DNA from: Streptomyces agglomeratus
Lineage (GTDB): Bacteria; Actinomycetota; Actinomycetes; Streptomycetales; Streptomycetaceae
Direction: 5' to 3'
Length of the DNA stretch: 64,000 nucleotides
Assembly (NCBI RefSeq): GCF_001746415.1
Contig: NZ_MEHJ01000001.1
Location: 6,392,501 to 6,456,500 of the forward strand
Positions 56,569 to 64,000 of this stretch are shown one piece after another. The position numbers and the translations under genes are program-made. The first letter of the stretch is position 1. Each line of letters opens with the position of its first letter. A model generated the notes under the pieces. It made no database searches, was not told the origin of the DNA, and worked only from the letters and a program-made list of their open reading frames with translations.

Positions 56569-57864
56569 TCACGGCGTCAGGGCGCCTGCGCCGGTCCCTC
56601 GCGGCATGAGGGGCACCCCCGGGAGCTCCCGAGCCCCCGGACGCTGCCCTTCGAGCGTTAGGCCCAGACTCCTGGCCGGGCCCTGGCACCCCTGCGCCGC
56701 CGCGATCCCCAGTGCGACCAGAAGCGTCACCACGACGAAGACGACGAGGCGCTGGCGCAGCAGCCGCGGGTTCGCCGGGCGCCGTCCGGCCGAGGTCGTC
56801 CTGGTCCCCGGCCGCGTTCCCGGACGCCCGTTCGTACGGCCGCCGGAACGTGTCGTACCGCGCCCGGTCGAGGGGCGTGATCCCGTGCGCGGAGTCGAGG
56901 CGCGCGGCGCGTGCGCGCGGGGAGCGGGCGTACCCGCGGTGCGCCCCCGCTCGGTGTCCTGATCGGCGTACCGCTCCGACAGCCGCCCGGTGGGGCGATC
57001 GTGATCGACGCGGGGGGCGGGCGGCCGGGCGTCACCGATGCCCTGGGCCTCCCGGGCCGCGATCTCCTTGAGCCGCATCGAGAGCTGAAGCGTGCTGGGA
57101 CGCTCCTCCGGGTCCTTGGCGAGGCAGGCGCGCACCAGCGGCGCGAGGGCGTCCGGCACTCCGTACAGCTGCGGCTCCTCGTGCACCACGCGGTACAGCA
57201 TGACCTCGGAACTGCCGTGCCCGAAGGGCGAGTCGGCGGTCGCGGCGTACGCCAGCGTGGCCCCCAGCGCGAAGACGTCCGTGGCCGGCGTGACCGCCGC
57301 GCCGCGCACCTGCTCGGGGGCGAGGAAGCCCGGGGAGCCCACCGCCGTACCGACATGTGTGAGGGTGCTCGCCCCCGTCGCCCAGGCGATGCCGAAGTCG
57401 ATGATCCGGGGGCCCTTGGGCGACAGCAGGATGTTCGACGGCTTGACGTCACGGTGGACGACGCCGGCCTCGTGCACCGCCACGAGTCCCTCCGACAGCG
57501 CCGCGCCGATCGAGGCCACCTCGGCGGCGATCAGCGGCCCCTCCTCGGCGACCTTGTCGTGCAGAGAGGGCCCCGGTACGTACTGGGTCGCGAACCAGGG
57601 CCGGTCGGCCTCCAGATCGGCCGCAACCAGCCGGGCCGTACAGCCACCGCGGATCCGCCGCGCGGCGGACACCTCGCGGGCGAAACGGGACCGGAACTCC
57701 TGATCCTCCGCCAGGTCCGGCCGGATCACCTTCAGGGCGACGCGCTGGCCGCGCCGGTCCGAGCCGAGATAGACGACCCCCATGCCGCCCGCCCCGAGCC
57801 GCCGGTGAAGCCTGAACGAGCCGACGACACGCGGGTCCTCGCGCCGGAGCCGCATCATCGCCAT
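56569..57864 (-). CDS. Membrane serine/threonine protein kinase (PknB-like)
   Basis: 431 residues. Kinase domain 16-270: glycine loop LGAGGMGVVYLG, ATP lysine K45 in VALKVI, catalytic HRDVKPSNILL (H137-D139), DFGIAW (D156), APEQVRGAAVTPATDVFALG. Then a long basic Pro/Arg/Thr-rich juxtamembrane linker, one helix VVFVVVTLLVALGIAAA (about 373-391) and a short outer tail of about 40 residues, too small for PASTA domains. Signals from outside are therefore unclear. ATG 57864. Confidence 0.9.
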   Translation of the reverse strand: MAMMRLRREDPRVVGSFRLHRRLGAGGMGVVYLGSDRRGQRVALKVIRPDLAEDQEFRSRFAREVSAARRIRGGCTARLVAADLEADRPWFATQYVPGPSLHDKVAEEGPLIAAEVASIGAALSEGLVAVHEAGVVHRDVKPSNILLSPKGPRIIDFGIAWATGASTLTHVGTAVGSPGFLAPEQVRGAAVTPATDVFALGATLAYAATADSPFGHGSSEVMLYRVVHEEPQLYGVPDALAPLVRACLAKDPEERPSTLQLSMRLKEIAAREAQGIGDARPPAPRVDHDRPTGRLSERYADQDTERGRTAGTPAPRAHAPRASTPRTGSRPSTGRGTTRSGGRTNGRPGTRPGTRTTSAGRRPANPRLLRQRLVVFVVVTLLVALGIAAAQGCQGPARSLGLTLEGQRPGARELPGVPLMPRGTGAGALTP

Positions 57865-58095
57865 GTCCGTCCCCTACCTCTGGTGGGGCCTCCCCCACCC
57901 CGCTGCTGACCGGTCCGTTCGACGTCGCACAGCTTACGTACCTGCGGCCCGGTGTGCTCATAGGCCGCGCCCTCACGAATCGATCGATTGTCAGTGCCGG
58001 GTGGGAAACTTGAAGAGTGGTCAGGGGGCGGCCGATCCGCCGTCCCCGGCCCGTGCGAGATCTCAATGATCCGTCGCAGAAGGGGGATTGGATCA

Positions 58096-58332
58096 ATGAA
58101 GGGCGATCGCGTGGAGATAGTGGTCGACGCGGGAGACACGACCCGTACGTACGAGGTGGTGGCCGGCCGGGCAGGCCGGCGGGTGGAAACAGCGGTCCGC
58201 AGGGGAGTGGTGGAAGTGAGCGAAGTCACCCGCAGCGGCTCCGTGGTACGCACGGCGCGCTTCATGGCGACCAGGGTGCTCGCCCTGGTCGAACAGCCGG
58301 TCCCGAGGGAGGACACCTCCGAACACGCCTGA
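58096..58332 (+). CDS. Small conserved-looking protein of unknown function
   Basis: 78 residues, mostly beta-strand-like: VEIVVDAGDTTRTYEVVAGR, RVETAVRRGVVEVSEVTRSG, VVRTARFMATRVLALVEQPV. No membrane helix. ATG 58096 has GGGGG nine bases ahead. Divergent from the kinase gene. Family not recognised. Confidence 0.65.
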   Translation: MKGDRVEIVVDAGDTTRTYEVVAGRAGRRVETAVRRGVVEVSEVTRSGSVVRTARFMATRVLALVEQPVPREDTSEHA

Positions 58333-58460
58333 GACCCGGACGGCGGGAGCGCCCCCTCCGGGAAGACCCCAAGAGGCAGGGCCGTCTCTCCACCCTGGGG
58401 AGTACGTCGCGGGGGGTCCGCTCATCCTCCGGGAGGCCCGGCAATCAGTACGCGGGCATG

Positions 58461-58543
58461 ACGACCCGGTCGTGACGCGCCCCTAATGTTGAGGTCAAGC
58501 GGCGGGTGGAGCACTCGTCCCCCGAGGTCAGACACCCGCCGCT
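58461..58543 (+). promoter_or_regulatory. Promoter region and leader hairpin of the 68-aa membrane protein gene
   Basis: Symmetric ACGACC-C-GGTCGT (58461-58473) precedes a TAATGT -10-like box (58484-58489). Then AGCGGCGGGTG (58498-58508) pairs perfectly with CACCCGCCGCT (58533-58543) around a 24-base loop, in what would be the 5' leader, 24 bases before the ATG. Confidence 0.4.
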
Positions 58544-58567
58544 GCCAACCACGACAGGAGAGGGACC

Positions 58568-58774
58568 ATGGCGGACACGGCATCACGGACGATGTTCCGT
58601 ACGCAGGGACGCAGGGCATTCACCTCGTTCGGCGGCCGTCAGTCCGGCACGCGTCACCCGCTGGTGGCGACTGCCATGGTCCTTCCCCTCGCGGTGCTGC
58701 TCGTCGTCCTCTTCGGAGGCTGGGAAGCAGTGGTCACACAGGCGTCGTCCGTGGGTGTGATGCTCGGGCGCTGA
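58568..58774 (+). CDS. 68-aa single-pass membrane protein
   Basis: Hydrophilic, Arg-rich N-terminus (TASRTMFRTQGRRAF) then one helix LVATAMVLPLAVLLVVLFGGW and a short tail VTQASSVGVMLGR. ATG preceded by a strong AGGAGAGGG. Own promoter-like region, leader hairpin and excellent terminator suggest a stand-alone, well-expressed gene. No known family. Confidence 0.7.
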   Translation: MADTASRTMFRTQGRRAFTSFGGRQSGTRHPLVATAMVLPLAVLLVVLFGGWEAVVTQASSVGVMLGR

Positions 58775-58865
58775 GCGGCGCCCACGGCCCGGTAGAGCGG
58801 ACCGGGCCAGGACATCCGGCCATATCAAAACCCCGTGGGGACGGGGGTGCGGCGGACGACTGCGT

Positions 58866-58906
58866 TTGCCCGGACAGCTGGGGAGCTGTCCGGGCAACGC
58901 CTTTTT
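58866..58906 (+). terminator. Strong intrinsic terminator
   Basis: Perfect 14-bp stem TTGCCCGGACAGCT/AGCTGTCCGGGCAA (58866-58879, 58884-58897), GGGG loop, followed by CGCCTTTTT. Ends the 68-aa protein transcript. Confidence 0.9.
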
Positions 58907-59185
58907 CCGGCCCGGGGGGCAAGCGTGTTCCCGCACCGGACGCAAGCGTGATCCTGTCCCGGGGCAGCATGTTTCCCGTCGCGGAGGCCAGGCCCCCTTC
59001 GGGGCGGCGCATTTCCCGGCCCGCCCACGCGCCTTACCCTCGCCGGCACGGCCCACAGGCGTACAGCCTCCCCTCTCCCCGGCGGCGGGAACGGGCCGGC
59101 CGGGGAAGCCGTAGGCTCCGGGCGGGCGCCGCGAGCACTCCACGGCGCCGTACGACACCGGCCGCACCGCATCCCGGGGGACACC
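58907..59185. other. Gene-free 280-base region
   Basis: Holds imperfect direct repeats: GCAAGCGTG at 58919-58927 and 58942-58950, each followed by a TTCCCG/TCCTG-like stretch, and a third decayed copy near 58964. No credible gene seen. Confidence 0.4.
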
Positions 59186-60295
59186 GTGACCGTATCCGTC
59201 GCCCAAGCGCTGAGCGCGGTCGCGCACGACGTCGCGCCGCGCACCGCGCCGCCTCGCACCCGCACCGGCACCGGCACCGACCCCAGCAGTACCCACCCCG
59301 GTACCCGCGGCGCGACGCCGGCGTCCTGCGCCTGCCCCAGGCCCGACATCCTGGCCGACAGGCCGGACGGCACGGTCGTGCGCCACGGCGACGTCGTCGC
59401 GAAGTCCCATGCCCCCGATACGGACCCGGCGGCCCTCACCGCACGACTCGCCGCAGCGGCGCACCCCCTCCTGGCCGGCATCCTCCTGCCGCCCCTGCCC
59501 GTACCCGCCGCGAAGGGGGACGCCCACAGCACCGTGCTGCACGGCCGCCCCCTCACGCTGTGGCCGTACGGAACGCCCGTCGACCCCGCCGAGCCTGAGG
59601 CCGCCCCCTGGGAGGAAGCCGGGACCCTCCTGGCCCGGCTGCACGGCGTCGCCCCAGGTGCCCTCCGGCTCCCCGCCCCGCTTCCGCCCATGCGTGGCCC
59701 CGCGAAGGCCGCCCGCGCGATCGCCCGCATGCGGGCGGCCCTCGCCGGGCACCACCCGGCCGCCGCCACCGTGCTCCGCGCCTGGGGCCGCCTGCCCGCC
59801 TGGGCCCGCGACGAGGCCCCGCAGCCGCCCGGCCGCGCGGCCCTCTGCCACGGCGACCTCCACCTCGGCCAGCTCGTCCGCCACCCACCCGAGGCCGATG
59901 CCCATGCCGATGCCGCCCGTGCCGTCCGCACCGGCGCCGCCGCCGAAGGACGCTGGCTGCTGATCGACGTGGACGACATGGGCATCGGAGACCCGGCCTG
60001 GGACCTCGCCCGCCCCGCCGCCTGGTACGCCGCCGGCCTGCTCGCACCGGACATCTGGGACCGCTTCCTCGGCGCCTACCGGGCCGCCGGCGGCACCGCC
60101 GTACCCCCCGACGGCGACCCGTGGCCCCAACTCGACGTCCCCGCCCGCGCCCTGACCGTCCAGACCGCCGCCCTCGCGCTCGCCAAGTCCGCCGCCGGGA
60201 ACCGGCCGCTCGACGAGGTGGAGGAGATGATGACCGAGACCTGTGCCCGTATCGCCTCTCTCCCGCCCGAGTTGGAGTCCGATGCCACGTCGTAG
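59186..60295 (+). CDS. Aminoglycoside phosphotransferase (APH)-fold kinase
   Basis: 369 residues. Brenner motif LCHGDLHLGQLVRH (catalytic Asp) and metal-binding LLIDVDDMGIGDPAWDLARP are intact; the first lobe contains GTVVRHGDVVAKSHAP (lysine). Probably phosphorylates a small metabolite; many such genes in Streptomyces are not resistance genes. GTG start at 59186, with GGGGG upstream. Very GC-rich. Confidence 0.82.
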   Translation: MTVSVAQALSAVAHDVAPRTAPPRTRTGTGTDPSSTHPGTRGATPASCACPRPDILADRPDGTVVRHGDVVAKSHAPDTDPAALTARLAAAAHPLLAGILLPPLPVPAAKGDAHSTVLHGRPLTLWPYGTPVDPAEPEAAPWEEAGTLLARLHGVAPGALRLPAPLPPMRGPAKAARAIARMRAALAGHHPAAATVLRAWGRLPAWARDEAPQPPGRAALCHGDLHLGQLVRHPPEADAHADAARAVRTGAAAEGRWLLIDVDDMGIGDPAWDLARPAAWYAAGLLAPDIWDRFLGAYRAAGGTAVPPDGDPWPQLDVPARALTVQTAALALAKSAAGNRPLDEVEEMMTETCARIASLPPELESDATS

Positions 60296-60363
60296 GGTGA
60301 ACGGACCGTCGCCGGGCATGCTTTCCGGCGATGCCGAACCGACGGCGAGGAGTTGACCCGACC

Positions 60364-60639
60364 ATGCAGTGCCCCAAGTGCCACGCGCCCATGCACACGT
60401 ACAACCGCAATGGTGTCCAGATCGAGCAGTGCAGTGGTTGCCGCGGGATATTTCTCGACTACGGCGAGCTGGAGTCCCTGACCCGCCTCGAGTCGCAGTG
60501 GACCCAGCAGGCCCCGCCCCCGCCGCCGGCCCCGCAGGCGTACCCCGCCGCCCCGGCGCCCGCCTGGGGTGCCCCGCAGCACGGCCATCACGGCGGCCAC
60601 CGCCAGAAGGGCTTCGGCCGGATGCTCTTCTCGTCCTGA
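60364..60639 (+). CDS. Zf-TFIIB (zinc-ribbon) domain protein
   Basis: 91 residues. Zinc-binding MQCPKCHAPMHTYN and QIEQCSGCRGIFLDYGELESL (CxxC...CxxC), then a Pro-rich linker and a His/Gly tail (HGHHGGHRQKGFGRMLFSS). Common small actinobacterial protein of unknown role. ATG 60364 with GAGGAG 12 bases ahead. Confidence 0.88.
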   Translation: MQCPKCHAPMHTYNRNGVQIEQCSGCRGIFLDYGELESLTRLESQWTQQAPPPPPAPQAYPAAPAPAWGAPQHGHHGGHRQKGFGRMLFSS

Positions 60640-60650
60640 CCGTGAACACG

Positions 60651-60687
60651 AAGCAGCCCCGGCCGTGGATCACGGCCGGGGCTGCTT
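60651..60687. terminator. Bidirectional terminator between zinc-ribbon gene and tRNA cluster
   Basis: Perfect 17-bp stem, 60651-60667 with 60671-60687 (core GCAGCCCCGGCCGTG), GAT loop; flanked by AA and TT on the two arms. Serves both the plus-strand gene and the minus-strand tRNAs. Confidence 0.85.
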
Positions 60688-60693
60688 GCTGGG

Positions 60694-60768
60694 TGGTGCG
60701 CGATACTGGGATTGAACCAGTGACCTCTTCCGTGTCAGGGAAGCGCTCTCCCGCTGAGCTAATCGCGC
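60694..60768 (-). tRNA. tRNA-Val (GAC)
   Basis: Cloverleaf on the minus strand: acceptor GCGCGAT/ATCGCGC, anticodon stem CTTCC/GGAAG with loop CTGACAC (anticodon GAC), T arm CTGG-TTCAATC-CCAG. CCA is encoded (60694-60696); the mature body without CCA is 60697-60768. Confidence 0.95.
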
Positions 60769-60806
60769 GGGGTTGTTCAGTTGATCGTGCGGTACTGCGA
60801 ACTGCG

Positions 60807-60878
60807 TGCGCGATACTGGGATTGAACCAGTGACCTCTTCCGTGTCAGGGAAGCGCTCTCCCGCTGAGCTAATCGCGC
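60807..60878 (-). tRNA. tRNA-Val (GAC), second copy
   Basis: Identical in sequence to the first copy over its 72 bases (acceptor GCGCGAT/ATCGCGC, anticodon GAC), but CCA is not encoded. 38 bases upstream of the first copy in transcription order. Confidence 0.95.
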
Positions 60879-60917
60879 GGGACGGACACTCCGGTCAAAG
60901 TACAGCCGGAGATCCAG

Positions 60918-60989
60918 TGGACGATACTGGGATTGAACCAGTGACCTCTTCCGTGTCAGGGAAGCGCTCTCCCGCTGAGCTAATCGTCC
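60918..60989 (-). tRNA. tRNA-Val (GAC), third copy with different acceptor stem
   Basis: The body is identical to the other two, but the acceptor is GGACGAT/ATCGTCC: positions 2 and 3 changed together with their partners. No encoded CCA. Confidence 0.95.
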
Positions 60990-60990
60990 T

Positions 60991-61064
60991 TGGAGGTGGA
61001 GACGGGATTTGAACCCGTGTAGACGGCTTTGCAGGCCGTTGCCTCGCCTCTCGGCCACTCCACC
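60991..61064 (-). tRNA. tRNA-Cys (GCA)
   Basis: Acceptor GGTGGAG/CTCCACC, U73 discriminator as in bacterial tRNA-Cys, anticodon stem ACGGC/GCCGT with loop CTGCAAA (GCA). CCA encoded (60991-60993). One base from the third tRNA-Val. Confidence 0.95.
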
Positions 61065-61104
61065 AGGAGTGCAATACGGGGGTTCGGGAAGATCCCCCAC
61101 ACCG

Positions 61105-61177
61105 AGCGGACGACGAGATTCGAACTCGCGACCCTCACCTTGGCAAGGTGATGCTCTACCAACTGAGCCACGTCCGC
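61105..61177 (-). tRNA. tRNA-Gly (GCC)
   Basis: Acceptor GCGGACG/CGTCCGC, anticodon stem CACCT/AGGTG with loop TGCCA (GCC), T arm GCGAG-TTCGAAT-CTCGT. No encoded CCA. First gene of the five-tRNA minus-strand unit. Confidence 0.95.
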
Positions 61178-61308
61178 TTGTCTTGCCGGAGCGTTTCCGT
61201 GTCCCGGCGACGTGTTGAACTCTAGCGGATACCGGGGCCAGTACAAAAACGCGTTTGTGCAGCGTGCTGCGCTGCGCCCGGCCCGGCGCAGGTCACGGCG
61301 GTCCGCTC

Positions 61309-61314
61309 TAGACT
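61309..61314 (+). promoter_or_regulatory. -10 box TAGACT of the pabB transcript
   Basis: TAGACT ends seven bases before GTG 61322, so the transcript is likely leaderless. No Shine-Dalgarno seen. Confidence 0.4.
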
Positions 61315-61321
61315 CGGGGCC

Positions 61322-62386
61322 GTGCACGACCTTCCCCCTTTGGCCCGCTTCGGCGGCCTTGTCGCCTCTGATCTGCGCGATGTGACCAGCGATCCCGCCG
61401 CACTCGACTCCGCCGGCTTCTGGGCCGTCACCGCGGACTTCGAGGGCGGACTGGTGTGTGCCCGCTTCGGCGACGTACGCTCCGAGCCGGTGCCCGCACC
61501 GGTGCCCGGCGCCTGGCGCGGGCCCGCCGCCGGTGACTGGACGTCGTCGATGGACCGCGCCGCGTACACGGCGGGTGTCCGCCGTATCCGTGAGCACATC
61601 GCGGCCGGCGAGGTCTACCAGGCCAATCTCTGCCGCGTACTGACCGCTCCGCTGCCGGACCGGCCCGGCGCCCGCGCCGACGTCGACGCGCTCACCGCCC
61701 GGCTGGCCCGGGGCAATCCGGCGCCGTACGCAGGAACGATCCGCCTGCCGGCGCACGGCGTCGAGATAGCCACCGCGTCCCCCGAGCTCTACCTGCGGCG
61801 CGACGGGCGGACCGTCGAGTCGGGGCCGATCAAGGGCACCGGGCGGACGGCCGGCGATCTCCTGGAGAAGGACCACGCCGAGAACGTGATGATCGTGGAC
61901 CTGGTCCGCAACGACCTGGGACGGGTCGCCGTCCCGGGCTCCGTGACCGTGCCGGAGCTGTGCGTGGTCGAACCGCACCCCGGCCTCGTCCACCTCGTCT
62001 CCACCGTGCGCGCCGAGCTCGCGCCCCGGGCCGGCTGGGCGGCGCTGCTGGCCGCGACGTTCCCGCCGGGTTCGGTGACGGGCGCGCCGAAGTCCAGCGC
62101 CCTGACGATCATCGGAGCGCTGGAGACCTCCCCGCGCGGCCCCTACTGTGGCGGCATCGGCTGGGTCGACGCCGACCGCGGCACCGGTGAGCTGGCCGTG
62201 GGCATACGTACCTTCTGGATCGACCGCACGCTCCCCGCCGGCCCGGTTCTCAAGTTCGGTACGGGCGCGGGCATCACCTGGGGCTCCGACCCCGACCGCG
62301 AGTGGGAGGAGACCGAACTGAAGGCAGCCAGACTGCTCGCTGTAGCGTCGGGGACGTACCGGGAGACGGGAAGGACCGCGTCATGA
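61322..62386 (+). CDS. pabB: Chorismate-binding aminodeoxychorismate synthase component I (PabB-like)
   Basis: 354 residues, shorter than full PabB (about 450), lacking most of the N-terminal domain but with all catalytic motifs: IAAGEVYQANLCRVL, ASPELYLRRDGRTVESGPIKGT (PIKGT lysine), DLVRNDLGRVA, PHPGLVHLVSTVRA, FPPGSVTGAPKSSAL. Forms aminodeoxychorismate from chorismate for folate. Overlaps the aminotransferase gene (ATGA). GTG start, apparently leaderless. Confidence 0.9.
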   Translation: MHDLPPLARFGGLVASDLRDVTSDPAALDSAGFWAVTADFEGGLVCARFGDVRSEPVPAPVPGAWRGPAAGDWTSSMDRAAYTAGVRRIREHIAAGEVYQANLCRVLTAPLPDRPGARADVDALTARLARGNPAPYAGTIRLPAHGVEIATASPELYLRRDGRTVESGPIKGTGRTAGDLLEKDHAENVMIVDLVRNDLGRVAVPGSVTVPELCVVEPHPGLVHLVSTVRAELAPRAGWAALLAATFPPGSVTGAPKSSALTIIGALETSPRGPYCGGIGWVDADRGTGELAVGIRTFWIDRTLPAGPVLKFGTGAGITWGSDPDREWEETELKAARLLAVASGTYRETGRTAS

Positions 62387-63204
62387 AACTTTGGGTCGAC
62401 GGCGGGCTGCACGATGCGGCGACCGCCAGGGTGTCCGTGCTCGACCACGGGCTGACCGTGGGCGACGGCATCTTCGAGACGGTGAAGGCGACCGCGGGAC
62501 GGACCTTCGCCCTCACCCGGCACCTGGAGCGGCTCGCCCGCTCGGCGCGTGGCCTCGGACTGCCCGAGCCCGATCTCGACGAGGTGCGCCGGGCCTGTGC
62601 CGCCGTCCTGGAAGCCAATCCCATGGCCCTGGGCCGGCTGCGGATCACGTACACCGGCGGCCTCTCGCCGCTCGGCTCCGAGCGCGGCGACACCGGCCCG
62701 ACCCTGGTCGTGGCCCTGGGGGAGGCGAGCCGCCGGCCCGACAGCACGGCGGTGATCACCGTGCCCTGGACGCGCAACGAGCGGGGTGCGCTCACCGGGC
62801 TCAAGACGACGTCGTACGCCGAGAACGTCGTCGCACTGGCCCGCGCCCACGAACACGGCGCCTCCGAGGCGCTGTTCGCGAACACCGTCGGGCAGCTCTG
62901 CGAGGGCACGGGGTCGAACGTCTTCGTCGTCGTCGGCGGGCGGCTGCTGACCCCGCCGGTCTCGTCCGGCTGCCTCGCCGGCATCACGCGCGCCCTGGCC
63001 GCCGAGTGGACGGGCGCCGAGGAGGCCGACCTGCCGCTGGACGTACTGGAGCGGGCCGACGAGGTCTTCCTGACCTCCACGCTGCGCGACGTACAGGCGG
63101 TGCACCGGATCGACGGACGCCAACTGGCGGGTGCGCCGGGCCCGGTGACCGCGAAGGCCATGCGCGTCTTCGACGAGCGGGCCGCGTCGGACCTGGACCC
63201 GTAA
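62383..63204 (+). CDS. pabC: Class IV aminotransferase, aminodeoxychorismate lyase-like (PabC)
   Basis: 273 residues, fold-type IV PLP enzyme. MKLWVDGGLHDAATARVSVLDHGLTVGDGIFE at the N-terminus, PLP lysine in LTGLKTTSYAENVVALA, then EGTGSNVFVVVGGRLLTPP and FLTSTLRDVQAV. Coupling to pabB points to release of p-aminobenzoate; a branched-chain aminotransferase role is less likely. Confidence 0.88.
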   Translation: MKLWVDGGLHDAATARVSVLDHGLTVGDGIFETVKATAGRTFALTRHLERLARSARGLGLPEPDLDEVRRACAAVLEANPMALGRLRITYTGGLSPLGSERGDTGPTLVVALGEASRRPDSTAVITVPWTRNERGALTGLKTTSYAENVVALARAHEHGASEALFANTVGQLCEGTGSNVFVVVGGRLLTPPVSSGCLAGITRALAAEWTGAEEADLPLDVLERADEVFLTSTLRDVQAVHRIDGRQLAGAPGPVTAKAMRVFDERAASDLDP

Positions 63205-63256
63205 AGCGCCGGGAATGGGGGAGACGGGTGGCCGCCCGGAGGGTAGAACTCCCCTG

Positions 63257-64000
63257 ATGACCACAACTCTGCGGCCGACAGCGCCGCTTCAGCAGGGCGT
63301 CGACGGCGCCAGATCGCGTACCTACGACGTGTGTGTGAACAGCCGGCCCGTCGGCAGGGTCGAGCTGTCCACGGATGTGCGGTTCGGCGGCGGCGTCGGC
63401 CGCATCGCCGCCCTGGGCATCAACGAGGCCGACCGGCGGCGCGGCCGGGCGACGGTCGCCGCGCTGGCGGCGGAGGAGGTGCTGCGCGGCTGGGGCTGCC
63501 GCCGCGTGGAGATCTCCGTCCCGGCCGAGGCGGCGGCCGCGCGGCGCATGGCCGACGGTCTCGGCTACACCGAACGCGGCCGCATCATGACCAAGGCCCT
63601 GCCCGCCGGGCCGCCCGCGCTGCCCGCAGGCGTGGTGGGCCGGCCGATGAGCGCGGCCGAATTCGACGCCTGGCTCCCCCACACCAAGGCGGGTTACGCC
63701 GAGTCCCTCACCGCGCGCGGCTACTCCGAGGACGCCGCGCGGGCCAAGTCCGACGCCGACCACGCGACCGCTCTCGCCGACGGAATCGCCACCCCCGACA
63801 CGTACCTGGGCGTCCTCGTCCGCGACGGCGCGGTGGTGGGGACGCTCTGGCTGGCACTGCGGAACCCGCATGCCGGCGCGAGCGGGGCGTACGTCTTCGA
63901 CGTCGAGGTGGCCGGCGCGTACCGGGGCCAGGGACTCGGGCGCGCGCTGCTGCTGCTCGCCGAACGGGAGGCGATGGCGGCCGGGGCCGAGCGGATCGGA
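63257..64000 (+). CDS. GNAT acetyltransferase with two domains (incomplete, cut by window end)
   Basis: 248 residues present, no stop before 64000. MTTTLRPTAPLQQGVDGARS, then a first acetyltransferase-like half (ALGINEADRRRGRATVAALA, SVPAEAAAARRMADGLGYTE) and a second GNAT domain starting PMSAAEFDAWLPHTKAGYAE, with VFDVEVAGAYRGQGLGRALLLLAERE holding the acetyl-CoA loop. Bifunctional or duplicated GNAT. The ATG at 63257 has CCCCTG before it and no clear Shine-Dalgarno. Confidence 0.75.
   Translation, partial: MTTTLRPTAPLQQGVDGARSRTYDVCVNSRPVGRVELSTDVRFGGGVGRIAALGINEADRRRGRATVAALAAEEVLRGWGCRRVEISVPAEAAAARRMADGLGYTERGRIMTKALPAGPPALPAGVVGRPMSAAEFDAWLPHTKAGYAESLTARGYSEDAARAKSDADHATALADGIATPDTYLGVLVRDGAVVGTLWLALRNPHAGASGAYVFDVEVAGAYRGQGLGRALLLLAEREAMAAGAERIG

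Overview
The window is a stretch of Streptomyces-type actinobacterial chromosome. It is extremely GC-rich, with G or C at nearly every third codon position. It carries the argCJBDR cluster with argG and argH close by, the infC-rpmI-rplT and pheS-pheT translation blocks, a mycosin of type VII secretion style, MocR, SpoIIE-phosphatase and TPR-type regulators, and several genes that look leaderless. No insertion sequence, prophage or CRISPR array is visible, so this reads as ordinary core chromosome.

Layout. 1-5.8 kb: a PLP amino-acid aldolase/deaminase, a proline-rich membrane protein coupled to a mycosin protease, a class A beta-lactamase-like hydrolase and an SseB protein. 5.8-14.1 kb: DUF1844 protein, infC (apparently starting at AUC behind a structured leader), rpmI, rplT, a SpoU methyltransferase, a sensor kinase, pheS and pheT. 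14.3-26.8 kb: signalling and metabolic singletons (SpoIIE phosphatase, TPR regulator, Nudix, acyl-CoA dehydrogenase, GHL10 hydrolase, head-to-head EamA/MocR pair, RlmG-like methyltransferase, VOC and YdeI proteins) and a frameshifted SIMPL-domain gene. 26.9-36.3 kb: arginine biosynthesis, argC-(new 55-aa ORF)-argJ-argB-argD-argR, an NDH-2 gene read convergently, then argG and argH. 36.3-44.5 kb: aldo/keto reductase, TetR/MFS efflux pair, PlsC acyltransferase, secreted glycerophosphodiesterase, sigma-like factor, GNAT, two membrane proteins and a HAD phosphatase. 44.6-47.6 kb: methionine ABC importer metNIQ behind a Cys/Met-rich leader peptide. 47.7-56.5 kb: GNAT, then cobalamin/siroheme genes (CbiE-CbiT fusion, BluB-CobT fusion with a giant low-complexity N-terminus, CysG-like CobA) and a second SpoU methyltransferase. 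56.5-60.6 kb: Ser/Thr kinase, two small conserved-looking proteins, an APH-family kinase and a zinc-ribbon protein. 60.7-61.2 kb: five minus-strand tRNAs (Val-GAC three times, Cys-GCA, Gly-GCC). 61.3-64 kb: PabB and PabC-like enzymes of aminobenzoate synthesis and a GNAT gene cut by the window end.

How genes work together. In the arginine block every junction is a 4-base ATGA or GTGA overlap, implying translational coupling, and the repressor ArgR is the last gene of the operon it should control. The cobalamin genes supply ring methylation (CbiE/CbiT, CobA) and lower-ligand synthesis and activation (BluB-CobT). The infC operon carries stem-loops before and between its cistrons, as expected for feedback-controlled ribosomal operons.

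Most noteworthy for follow-up: the 55-residue ORF with three DISR-GG repeats between argC and argJ; the CMCRMC leader peptide before metNIQ; the infC leader with mutually exclusive hairpins and the AUC start; the head-to-head leaderless EamA/MocR promoters; and the BluB-CobT fusion with its roughly 590-residue Pro/Ala/Glu arm. All calls come from reading the sequence; no database search was run.
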